Below are positions 55,346 through 64,000 of a stretch of 64,000 nucleotides of DNA, piece by piece. How positions within the stretch are numbered: position 1 is the first letter of the stretch; each line of letters opens with the position of its first letter. This DNA comes from Podocnemis expansa. Taxonomy: Eukaryota > Chordata > Testudines > Podocnemididae. A program made the translations under genes and the position numbers. The notes below the pieces were generated by a model that ran no database searches, was not told the DNA's origin, and was given only the letters and a program-made list of their open reading frames with translations. The stretch spans positions 47,339,734 to 47,403,733 of the forward strand of contig ML681991.1 in NCBI GenBank assembly GCA_007922195.1. Reading direction: 5' to 3'.

Positions 55346-56459
55346 GAGGGTCAGTCCTGGGGCTGGCCTGCCTGCCATCCTCTTGCCTGGCCAGCAGCGT
55401 GACCTGGAGCCTAGAGGGCCATAACCCCTGATCTACCAGCCCCCCACTAGCCCAATATGACTTGGGGCCCAGGGAGAGTCCTGGATCCCCAGCCCCCCCC
55501 CGACCCCCTCCAGCCTGGCCACTGGCCTGACAAAAGGCCCAGGTGGGCCTGATCCCTGGCCACCTGCCCCACATTGGCCGGGCAAGATCCATGGCCCATG
55601 GGGAATCCTGGATCCCCAGGTCACCCAGACCCCTACCCCTGACCTGGCTGCTGGCCTGACCCAGGGTCCCCAGGGGATGGTGGGGCAGATCATCAGCCAA
55701 CTGCCCCCCTTGGCACAGGCTCAGGGTCCCACCAGACACACACCCCGCCAGTACTTATCTGGCTGTGTGTCTCGGGGCTGGTGCTGGCAGAGTCTGCTGG
55801 AGGAAAGGTTAAACCTCCCCCCCCAGCTAATGGCTCAGCTGGAGGCTCCAGGGCTGAGGGGCAGCAGGCTACTCACCAGGCAGAGCAGCCTCTGATTGAG
55901 CCTGTGTCTGCCGAGGAAAAACATTGGGGGCTCACTGGGGGAGTGCAGGGGCTTGTGCAGGTCCCCACTGTGGGGGGGGCAGCGGTGCGGGCCCCACGGA
56001 GCCCCCCAAAGTGTGGGGCCCACCTCAGCTGTCCCACCTGCCCTCCCCTAAGGACGGCTCTGGCTCTATCTCCCATATATGTGTGAGGTGGGCAGAGGGG
56101 TTGTGTTTGAAACTGCTCCCTTCCCTTCACCCCATTTTGTTGTGTCGTTCCCAGTGGCTGGCTGCAAGCCATAAAGTCCAAACTGAATAATTTTAGGGTA
56201 AGTAGCAATACCTAGTAAATGGGAGGGTTTCTGCCCCTTGACCATGAGGGGAGGAGGAAAGGGGATCCCTGGGTGCCCCAGTACATAGATGAGGGTGGCT
56301 GTTCCCAGCACTGGGTGTGGGGGAGTGGAGTAATTCGTCTGGGAGGACAGCAGGGTCATCAGCCTGCCCAAAGGCTTCTGCAGATCCCAGGCTCCTATGA
56401 GCATCCAGGCCTCCTGCAGATTGAAACAGTCACGGGATTGACATCCACCACGGGTGCAA

Positions 56460-56588
56460 GCAAAATTCTCTCTAAGGTGATGATGCAGCTGACTGAGTTA
56501 TGGATGCAGCTGAGCGAGTTCCCTGACCCATACCGGGCCTCTTCCCCACTGACTCCCCAGGCACATCAGTTTAGAGGGAATATTGGAC
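56460..56588. repeat. Short degenerate 'gttccctctaa' MITE
   Basis: ttctctctaaggtgatgatg at the left and cagtttagagggaatattgg at the right. Confidence 0.5.
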
Positions 56589-56639
56589 CTGATCCTATGA
56601 CTTACACTTCTCTGCATTTATTTTCCTTCCATCCTGTAG

Positions 56640-57830
56640 GTTCCCCCATCTTCAAAACATCTGACAAAGTGGGATTTTCTCCCACAAGAGCTCATGCAAT
56701 AAATAAATGTGTTAGTCTTTAAAAATGCCACAGGCCTCTGTTTTGCTTCACTAGCCTACCACGGCTACCCCTTTGGAACTTCACAATATTCGATGTACTC
56801 GTGATCTGTCATCATTGTTCAGGAGAAATCACAGAATTTAAACTTGTAAAAATATGCATGCACGCACGCGCACACACACACACATATGTACACACACATT
56901 TCATGATAAGCCAAAGAAATAACTAATAGCTTTCCAAACAAAGAGAACAGATTTATAGATGCAGCTCTACCATCTTTCAAAGCAACTAGACCCACATATA
57001 TACACAAGATAGTTTATTGTATAATCTCTCTTCTTGAACCAGGCCTTATCTCAGAGGAAATGGTTTGAGCTTGAGTACTTTGGGACTACATACCAGAATC
57101 TGGTCCAATAGCCTTACAAATATGTAAAACAGAGAAAAAAGATGTGATCTGTTATTCATAGCTCTTGTTAAATATGTCTGTTCAGCTCTTCAGTTGTCTA
57201 ATATTCTGCCAAGACCAGGTGTAGGTGATTCTTATCTTTTATTGAGAGGAAGGACTGACATACACTTAGCACATTGCCTCCATCCCTATTGAAATGATAA
57301 AGCTGGTTCTGCAGAGAAGTTTCACAAAGAAGAAGATTCTTTCCTACCTTGAGCCCCAAAATGGAAACCAACTGATCCTCCTATTGTAAATAAAGCAGCC
57401 TCTTTAGGGACATGCAATGTACAGCTGAAGTAAACCACAGAAGAATGGCTGAGGCTTAGCTAAATTTAATTAAAGTATTTCCCCTACTAAGGTTGGGAAC
57501 CCAAGGATTGTAAACATACCACAGATTTTATTTCTGTCTCATTTTAGTTTCTTTCCTTTTAGTGACAAGAAAATGTTGCTCTAAGATTTTTTTTAAAAGT
57601 TTGTTGATAGAGCTGCATCTATAAAACTGTTCTGTTTGCTTGGTAAGGTATTAGAGTAATTTCTATGGTTAATCATGAAAAGCATATTTTTTGTACAAGT
57701 TCAAATCCTGCTATTTTCCCTGGATGATGATGATGGGTCATGAGTACATGAAATATTGTGAAATTCCAAAGAGGCAGCCATGATAGTCTAGTTCAGCAAA
57801 ACAAACAAGGAGTCCTGTGGCACTTTTAAT
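56640..57830. repeat. Large inverted repeat bounded by foldback-family arms
   Basis: The left arm (about 56729-57000) and right arm (about 57605-57827) are reverse complements over some 220-270 bases. Each runs from family F sequence (cccctttggaacttcacaat / tgaaattccaaagaggcagc) into a second segment (gatttatagatgcagctcta / agctgcatctataaaactgt). The 600-base centre has no gene. Confidence 0.7.
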
Positions 57831-57989
57831 TTTTTATTTCACTTCTCAGTCCCTGGTTTAAACCACTTTCAGCCTGGGAGCTACCAAACAGTGTTGAGCA
57901 AGTCCTTGCAATGCCTGTACTTGAAGGTTCAAGAACCATTCAGAACACAATACTAATGGCAGAGGGACTGTTCCTCTAGATGGCGGAGA

Positions 57990-58291
57990 ACAAATGAACA
58001 TGGAGTCTTGTGGCACTTAAATCCCCATTTCTAGAATGCTTTCAGAGCACTTAAGGCAAACAAACAAGGAGCCCTATGACACTTAAAGACTAACAAATAA
58101 ATTTATTGAATGAGCTTTTGTGGGAGAAAATCCCACTTCGTCAGATACTTTGAAGAAGTGGGATTTCTGATAAAGTGGGATTTTCTCCCACAGAAACTCA
58201 TGCAATAAATATATTCTTTAGTCTTTAAGTGTCATAGGGCTCCTTGTTTGTTTCTCTTAAGTGCTCTGAAAGTATTCTAGAAACAGGGACA
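57990..58291. repeat. Inverted duplication of a foldback element with its flank
   Basis: The left arm (58021-58155) starts atttctagaatgctttcaga and gcacttaag before the family F sequence. The right arm (58160-58291) ends with the same flank inverted (cttaagtgctctgaaagtat, tctagaaacag). Confidence 0.75.
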
Positions 58292-59819
58292 CCTGGGGCC
58301 TGATCCTGTCTCTGTGCTCCCCCACCCCATGCTGCAATGGGAACTGGAGCAGCCCCAGGCCATAAGAGAAGGGTGAACCATTGCCAGAGGTCACCCAGCA
58401 AGACAGTGAGACTCAAAAATAAACCCTAGGTCTCCTGGATTGAGCCCACTCAGGGATTTCCCTAACATCCTTCCTACATCCCACCCTGAATTTCCCAACA
58501 CCCCCCCCCCCACAGCTGTCCACTGATAACAATGTTGTATCAGTTTTATGAGCACTCCCTACACCACATTCTCAGACACCTCTCCCCTTAATTTTGAGTC
58601 CTGGGGAAGCTGCTTGCTCCCCCCGAGCACTTTCCCTGGCGGGCTGGGGGTCTTCCCTGTGTTCCACAGCTGGGTGTCTTCCCTGCGTGCCCACCGGCTA
58701 GCCAGTTTCCACAAGTCCCTCGGGCACCCTTTCCCCTGCCACCCCATACCCGTCGCTGACCCTGGCCCTCTCAGGCAACTTACCTGAACACGAGCTGCTC
58801 CCCCACAGAGCATGCCCCTCACTGCCGCCATTCTTCTGGCTGGGAGGAAGCTAGCCGGGAGGTTTAAAATCTCCTGCCCTGCATATGCTCAGGGGAGATT
58901 TTAAACTCCTCAGAGCAGCTCCATGCCAGCCGGAAGAATATGTGTTCGGGGCCGGCAAGGAGCCACAGCTGCGGGCCATGCACGGCTGTCAGCGGGGTGT
59001 GTGCCGGGGAGTCAGGGCTGCTGCACACACATGTCCACACGCAGCTTAGAGGGAACATCCGGTGCAGATCTCTGGGCTTTCATTGCAGAGCCCAGCATCA
59101 GGTTTGTGCCCACTAAGCATTTAGCACTAGCACTCAAATTTCCGAAGGGAGCCAGACTTGAACTGGGTGTCTAATTCCCTTAGCCCCCTTTGAAAAATCC
59201 CCAGATGAAGTGCTCTATGCTGGGACCCTGCTCAAGTGAGGTAGAGTGGGGAAACTGAGGCTTCATTGCATGGAGATGTGGAAACATCACAGGACCCTTT
59301 CCCTAGACTGATGCTGTGTGTCTTGGGTTGTGTCTTATCCAAGCCTCTTAGCCAAATACGGGGAGGCCAGTGTCTCAGCTGGTGTAAATTCAGACTAGCT
59401 AGTAAACATTTTTACTGTAAAGCACCTGAAAAGGGAATGCTAGAACCTTAGAGGGTTGAGATTTTCCCAGTAACCAAAGGAAACTGGCTGCTCCTGATCT
59501 CATTTAAAATTAGTGGGACTTCAGCATCCATATCCCTTAGGAGACTTTGATACTCTCTGTTAGAACGTCCATTAATTTTAGTGGCAGACAAGCATCTAAA
59601 TTCCCTGTACTTTCAACCTTGATTTTTCAGTGGGAGTGTTCGTAACTGGACCATGTCAGTGATTATGTTTTGACAGAGTTCAGCAGAGAATATACCTATT
59701 GATTTTGTTTTGTTAAGTTGTACCTTGTCAGAGCTGGAGAGGTGCTAGCAATGCCTGGAGAAATAGCAGCTCTGTGACCCCTATTCAGCCAAAGTAAAAC
59801 AGGGATCAATAAAAGACCA
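58292..59819. other. Intergenic DNA with repeat remnants, no gene
   Basis: An imperfect inverted repeat at 58830-58873 / 58892-58937 (ttcttctggctggg...tttaaaatctcc) and a 'cagcttagagggaacat' MITE end at 59043-59061. ORFs show no domain. Confidence 0.45.
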
Positions 59820-60480
59820 TTTCATAGATTCCAAGACCAGAAGGACCATGGTGACCAGCCAGTATGACTTCCTGTGTCACCCAAGCCAAAGAATGGCCCT
59901 AAAATAATTCCTAGAGCAGATGTTTTAGAAACAACCAATCTCAATTTAAAAATTGCCAGTGATGGAGAATTCACCATGACCTTTGGTCAGTTGTTCCAAT
60001 GGTTAATTACTCTAACCATTAAAAATTTACATTTTACTGCTGGTGTGAATTTGTCTAGCTTCAAATTCTGGCCATTGGCTATTTTTAATCAGTGTGTCAT
60101 GCAGTGCCAAGTCAAATGCCTTACAGAACTCTAAGCATGTTACGTCAACACTATAAACTTTATCAACCAAACTTGTCATCTCATCGAAAAAAGATATCAA
60201 GTTAGACTGGCAGGAGCTAGTTTCTGTAAACCTATATTGATTTATGTTAATTATAGTAGTTTTCATTAGTTAGTTATTAATCCAGTCCCATATCAGCTGC
60301 TCCATGGTCTTGTCTAGGATCGACAGACCTATAATTACCAAGGTCATCCCATTTATGCTTTTTAAAAACTAGCACACCATAGTTTTCTTCTAGTCTTCTG
60401 GAACTCTCTTGTGTGTTATTGAAAATCTTCATTCACTGGTTCCTCAGCCAATTCTTTTAAAACTCTTGTATACAACTTAC
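59820..60480 (-). repeat. CR1-type LINE: reverse transcriptase fragment joined to 3' end
   Basis: Minus strand 60027-60420: ISLTSILDKTMEQLIWDWI-like, then NLISFFDEMTSLVDKVYSVD and CLEFCKAFDLALHDTLI, a CR1 reverse transcriptase region (F-D/E-KAFD). It passes directly to the 3' untranslated motif at 60070-59820 (gaccagaaggaccatggtga reversed), so the rest of the transcriptase is deleted. Confidence 0.8.
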
Positions 60481-61140
60481 CTAGCCCTGTTTATTTAAAC
60501 ATTTCCTCTCTTCCCCAAAGAGCTTTAAGCTTTACTCAGTAGATGCAGAGGGGAAAAGTAGCTTGTGCAGGGCTGGAACCCACAGTTCCAGTGCACATCG
60601 AGAGCTAAGTGCACCTGGATCAGCTCTTGATGGGGTTTGTCCAGCCTGTTCTTAAAGCTCTCCAACAATGGGGTTGAAGTCAAATTGGGGCTCTTGGTTT
60701 CATTTTTTGAACTCAAGTCAGTAGTTCCGAGATGAGGGTAGAGTGGCAGGCTGTATGCCACATGAGGGGTGGGGATGTTGAGTTAGCTGGGCCCATGGCA
60801 AAGTGGGAGGAGATACCTTATACTGGGAGCAGCTCACTGTGTGTTTCCAGGTCTAAGTATCACTCCTCATTTATTAGAAAGAAGTAGGTGACTTTTCCAA
60901 GGGGTTAGGTATGGGGCCAACACCACACAAGAGCTGTGCCTCTTGGAGGGCAAAGCTAATTCCCCTTTGAAAAATCTCTGCCGCTCCAGGCTCTCTTTTC
61001 AAGTCCAGGAGGTCATATCGTCAGCCCCTGGGGAAATAAACATGCAACAAGCCCAGGTGCTAGCCATCCTTTTGGAGCTTATGAAGCCCCTTTTCTAGCC
61101 ATGGAGCAAGGGAAGGCAGTAAACGCAGGAACCTAAATCC
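60481..61140. other. No gene recognised; possible CR1 scrap
   Basis: 60600-60680 (gatggggtttgtccagcctg...) resembles a CR1 segment. The rest is unremarkable. Confidence 0.35.
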
Positions 61141-61179
61141 TTTTTCCCACTTCCCTTCCTCTTGCTGGGCTACAGTGTG

Positions 61180-61720
61180 GCTGGCGCTGAACCCCTGGCC
61201 TCATTCCCAGCCCCAAAGCATTCCCAAGCACCGCAGTGGGGCCAGAACTGACTGCCAGGGGAGAGTACCCCCACTGAGTCCCCCACTTCCTTCTTAGTCC
61301 CACTGTGTCCCCCCATCATCACACTGGGCTCTCAGCGCCACCTACTGCCTCAGTGGGGTAAGTACTGATTGCTAGGGACAAGCACCCCTTTCTGCGCTCC
61401 TTGCCCATTCCCTGCACCATACTGAGGTCAGCCCTAACTGAGCCCCACAACGCCCTCTAATGCCCCAATGCAGCCAGCACTGACTGCCAGGGAGAGTGCC
61501 CCCTATTCAGCCCCTGCCCCTGTTGCTGCCCCATGGCACTCACCATCAGCACCGCAATGGGGCCAGCACTGAGTGTCAAGGGAAGGTGCCCCCTACTGAG
61601 TCCCCAGCCCCACTCTCTGTACCGCAGTGCCCCCTAGTGCTGCGGTGAGGCAGCACTTACTAGCAGGTGAGGGTGTCCCCTACTGAGCCCCTGACCCACC
61701 TCCCTGCCCCACAGAGCCCA
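61180..61720. repeat. Degenerate tandem repeat 3' of the ribonuclease gene
   Basis: About five units on 'gcagtggggccagcactgac / tgccagggagagtgccccct / actgagccccc', spaced 85-160 bases. Ends 50 bases from the RNase polyadenylation signal. Confidence 0.6.
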
Positions 61721-61771
61721 CCTGCAGACGCTTGCACACACTCCCAGCCACATCCCTTCCAGTAAATATAT

Positions 61772-61777
61772 TTTATT
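61772..61777 (-). terminator. Polyadenylation signal of the ribonuclease gene
   Basis: TTTATT on the plus strand gives AATAAA on the minus strand, 74 bases past the TGA stop. It implies a short 3' untranslated region that ends just before a GC-rich tandem repeat region. Confidence 0.7.
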
Positions 61778-61850
61778 CCAAGCACTGCAGGCGAAACTCA
61801 GCTCAACACGGCCCAGGGGCACCGGGTGCATCCGTGGGGTCAGGCATACT

Positions 61851-62279
61851 TCAAGCTTTCTCGTTGTACTGCACTGGCCACATGTCGTGGTCACAGCCAA
61901 TGACAATGTACCGGGAGGCTGCGTGGCTGCGGTAGATGCACTTGGAGCCCTGTGTTCGCCTAAGCTCGCAGGTGGTGACAGCCAGTGGCTTCTTACTGCG
62001 CCGCATGCCCTGGTAGGGCATGCCCCCATCCCCGCAAACGCTGCGGATCTGAGCCCTGGAAGCATGGATGAAGGTGTTGATGTTTTTGCAGGGCCTGGCC
62101 ATCCCCCGGCGCAGCATCATGGTTCCGCAGTAATCCCGCCCAGCCTGGGTCCGTGGGTTGTCATGGTGCTGCCGCAGGAACTTCTGGTAGCGTGGGCCAT
62201 GGGGGGAGGCAGCTGGGAGCAAGCATGCCACCAGCAGTGCCAGGAAGAAGGAACCACTACCCATCAAAGCGCCCATCAT
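61851..62279 (-). CDS. Angiogenin-like ribonuclease A family protein, secreted, catalytic His replaced
   Basis: Encodes 142 aa. Residues 1-25 form a hydrophobic signal peptide (FFLALLVACLLPAA), so the protein should be secreted. The mature part starts near PHGPRYQKF. It has the first catalytic His in KFLRQHHD (H38), the family signature CKNINTF (C64-F70, catalytic K65) and six cysteines (C51, C64, C82, C104, C114, C129). Six cysteines, without the pair that closes the 65-72 loop of RNase A, is the angiogenin and non-mammalian pattern. The basic LRRGM stretch before CKNINTF recalls the angiogenin nuclear-localisation segment. Where the family reads PVH, with the second catalytic His, this reads PVQ (Q137), so RNase activity is expected to be weak or absent (inference). 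The start is the first Met after a TTGCAG acceptor at 62283-62285; one coding exon behind a non-coding exon is usual for the family. Stop TGA is at 61851-61853. METTL17 is the next gene on the same strand. Confidence 0.95.
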   Translation of the reverse strand: MMGALMGSGSFFLALLVACLLPAASPHGPRYQKFLRQHHDNPRTQAGRDYCGTMMLRRGMARPCKNINTFIHASRAQIRSVCGDGGMPYQGMRRSKKPLAVTTCELRRTQGSKCIYRSHAASRYIVIGCDHDMWPVQYNEKA

Positions 62280-62285
62280 CACCTG

Positions 62286-63660
62286 CAATGTCACATAGGG
62301 CCGTCTGACTTGGTACGTACCCGCCTCCACGCTCCCCACCACAGCAGCAAAGGAGAAGGCTCCTTTGGGTATACCCTGCAAACATGGGAAGTATCTGTAG
62401 TACAGATGAGAAACTGAGGCATGGGGACATACAGTGATATTTCTAAGGCTTCTGCTAAACCCTGCTTTTCTCCCCAAGCCAGTAATAGAGCCCAGGAGTC
62501 TAAGCTTCCATCCCCCTGCTCCAACCACTAGACCCCACTTCCCATCCAAAGCCAGGGATAGGAACCTGGAGTCCTGACTCCCAGCCCCCTGCTCTTACCC
62601 CTAGACCCCCCATTCACCTCTGAGAGCCACAGCTGGATCCTCAATGTACTGGGTCACAGCACACATGCACCTTGCTCTAACCATTGGACCCCACTCCCCT
62701 CCAAGCTAGGGATGGAAGCCAGCTGCCTTCAGGACCTAGTGTAAGAACCCAAACAGAACAGGATCAGAATAGCTAGAGATGATCGAATCATTTTTCTCAC
62801 CCAGTCTCACTTCGCTGCAAGAGAACTTTTCACATCCCAATGAAAAGATTCTGTCCTCAGATATTTTTGAGGTTTTGTGAATTTTGACCAAGAGTTGAAC
62901 GATTCCCCCACCTCCCCAACTTTTCAAAATGCCGAAAGCCTTCTGATTTTTAAGAAAAATATCCAGTTTTTTCCATAGGCTAAAAACATTAAAGAAAATT
63001 GGAATTTCCCCATAAAGAATAATTAGCATTTTTCAAAACAGTCTACAAATTGGCATTTAAATTTTCATCTTCCCCCATTTTCTGTGTCTTGTGTGTGTTT
63101 CTTGGAGCAGTCTGGGTGCAGTTTGGAGGCAAGGGAAAGATATTTTGCAGTCTGTCTCTCAGATTGATTACATGAGGGTGAATTGCTACCAAATCACTGG
63201 AAAACAAGGGTGTGTGCATCCATCCTATGCATCTAGCTCTGTGTGTCTCTGTCCTTACCCAATCTTTCTGTCCCTGTGTCTTTCTGGGTGATGTCCAACA
63301 GGCCTTTACATATGTTGCCTCCCTAGGCCTTTACCGCTCAGTGCTGTCTTTGTGTGTGGCTGCCTGTCAGTCTGTCCATCTGGACAAGCTTCTCTGTCTT
63401 TTTCTCCCAGGTTCCAATTGCTCTCAGTGGTTTCACGGCAGGGCTAAGAAAAGGGAGTTCTGCTAACCACAACTCCATCCCTCACTAACCCCATCACCTT
63501 CTCAGCATTTCCTCTGGCTAACCCCAGGGTGGGTGGAGGAGAGAGGAGGCATTCTAATGGTTAGCGCTGGGGAGCTGGGAGCCAGGACTCCTGAAGCATC
63601 TTCTTCCTCAACTATACAGAGCAGCTCCCCACCCTGGGTTTAACCCAGCCTCTCCTCTCT
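62286..63660 (-). other. Ribonuclease 5' UTR intron with SINE-like fragments
   Basis: This is the intron between the non-coding and coding exons. At 62455-62640 (minus) and 63555-63612 (plus) are MIR-like tRNA-derived fragments built on 'ctagtggttagagc...gagccaggactcctgg'. The stretch 62750-63460 has no recognisable gene. Its ORFs are short and have no family features. Confidence 0.5.
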
Positions 63661-63663
63661 TAC

Positions 63664-63710
63664 CTGATGTTTTCACGCCTACTGGAGCACAGCATCCACA
63701 GCTGAGCGTC
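63664..63710 (-). other. Probable non-coding exon 1 of the ribonuclease gene
   Basis: On the minus strand a donor, TCAG|GTAAGAG, sits at 63664/63663. It lies about 70 bases downstream of a TATA box at 63738-63746 and pairs in phase-free fashion with the acceptor just before the coding exon at 62282. The resulting intron (62283-63663, 1.38 kb) lies in the 5' untranslated region, the arrangement known for vertebrate RNase A genes. The 5' boundary near 63710 is only estimated from the TATA spacing. Confidence 0.65.
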
Positions 63711-63737
63711 TGAAACTGCGACAGGGGCATGGGCTGC

Positions 63738-63746
63738 TTATATATA
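63738..63746 (-). promoter_or_regulatory. TATA box of the ribonuclease gene
   Basis: The minus strand reads GTTATATATAAGC here. Transcription would start about 25-30 bases downstream (63708-63713), just ahead of the spliced leader ending at 63664. A TATA-driven promoter fits a tissue-restricted secreted RNase and contrasts with the CpG-island promoter of METTL17. Confidence 0.65.
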
Positions 63747-63749
63747 ACT

Positions 63750-64000
63750 CAGCTGACCAGAGAGGTGCCAGCCACGCTCCCATGCTGATTTCACAAGCTT
63801 GGGCCCTGAGACGTGAACTGGGGCATGAAGCCAGAAGGAAGGGAGGAAGCACTGGGCACCGCTTAGCTGATTCAGCCAGCGCCTTCTGGCTCTAGTGACC
63901 TCTGAAGCTGGGAGGAGTGCAGAGTGGGGGACTGGGCCATCTCACTTGGCGTCCCACAGCAGATGGCAAGGGAGGAATTGGTGGAACTGGTTGCAAATGC
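63750..64000. other. Upstream flank of the ribonuclease gene
   Basis: Promoter-proximal DNA running to the window edge. No other gene feature is visible. Confidence 0.4.

Larger units (their letters stand above)
52769..56062. mobile_element. Long hAT composite, 'cagggccgtccc' family, with nested insertions
   Basis: Ends cagggccgtccctggggg (52769) and reversed cagagccgtccttagggg (56062). Flanks gttcaatc and gctctatc match 6 of 8. It encloses LTR-like repeats (53460, 54488), a 'gttccctctaa' MITE (53702-54054) and a GC-rich minisatellite (54777-55345). No transposase was found, so it is either a deleted copy or two copies in tandem. Confidence 0.55.

Noticed and set aside
54772..55739. 165 and 157 aa ORFs on opposite strands
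   Set aside because: Products of the GC-rich minisatellite inside a hAT composite.
61634..62065. 143 aa minus-strand ORF overlapping the RNase
   Set aside because: A shadow frame of the RNase coding exon; lacks the family motifs.
62280..62549. In-frame upstream extension of the RNase ORF (90 extra residues)
   Set aside because: The acceptor TTGCAG lies directly upstream of the MM start, and the extension is intronic with no signal peptide. Starting at 62279 gives the normal family length.

Overview
The window looks like nuclear DNA from a cryptodiran turtle. It has vertebrate genes with GT-AG introns, CR1-type LINE tails, a tRNA-derived SINE carrying a CR1-like tail (the Cry I type known from hidden-necked turtles), and many hAT and Harbinger non-autonomous elements. 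The species call is inference; a softshell is possible. A 10-base run of N lies inside a (TAGA)n tract. There is no bacterial-type gene organisation.

Three protein genes, all on the minus strand, carry the conserved content. From high to low coordinates they are an angiogenin-like ribonuclease A family gene (coding exon 61851-62279, non-coding first exon near 63664-63710 with a TATA box), METTL17 (14 exons, 51476 down to 39556, CpG-island promoter) and SLC39A2/ZIP2 (4 exons, 37458 down to 34484). The same order is known from human 14q11.2 (RNASE cluster, METTL17, SLC39A2). All splice sites were read by eye. The METTL17 (497 aa) and SLC39A2 (341 aa) frames close without a break. The ribonuclease has glutamine where the family has its second catalytic histidine, so it is probably catalytically impaired.

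The left half (about 1-33.5 kb) holds no host gene I can recognise and is a graveyard of mobile elements. A decayed Ty3/gypsy element runs minus-strand from gag near 5640 to RNase H at base 1 and is itself split by a hAT insertion. Further right are a 3.6 kb PIF/Harbinger element with a broken transposase and a convergent broken Myb/SANT-like gene, a DIRS-type gag relic, CR1 fragments, a 2.76 kb nested hAT composite with a perfect 8-base target duplication, TA-flanked and Harbinger-like MITEs, and several palindromic foldback elements.

The right half carries the genes. The 6.9 kb METTL17 intron 1 holds a degenerate array built on a 'ttatatggcctg' theme, cut up by hAT elements, a SINE and a Harbinger-like MITE. 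The intergenic stretch 51.7-61.7 kb holds hAT composites, GC-rich minisatellites, LTR-like repeats, large inverted repeats and a CR1 fragment. No previously undescribed multi-gene system was seen. The most unusual points are the ribonuclease lacking its catalytic histidine, the duplicated cytoplasmic loop of ZIP2, the altered cysteine spacing in METTL17, the two-gene Harbinger element with related MITEs nearby, and inverted duplications that include flanking DNA.
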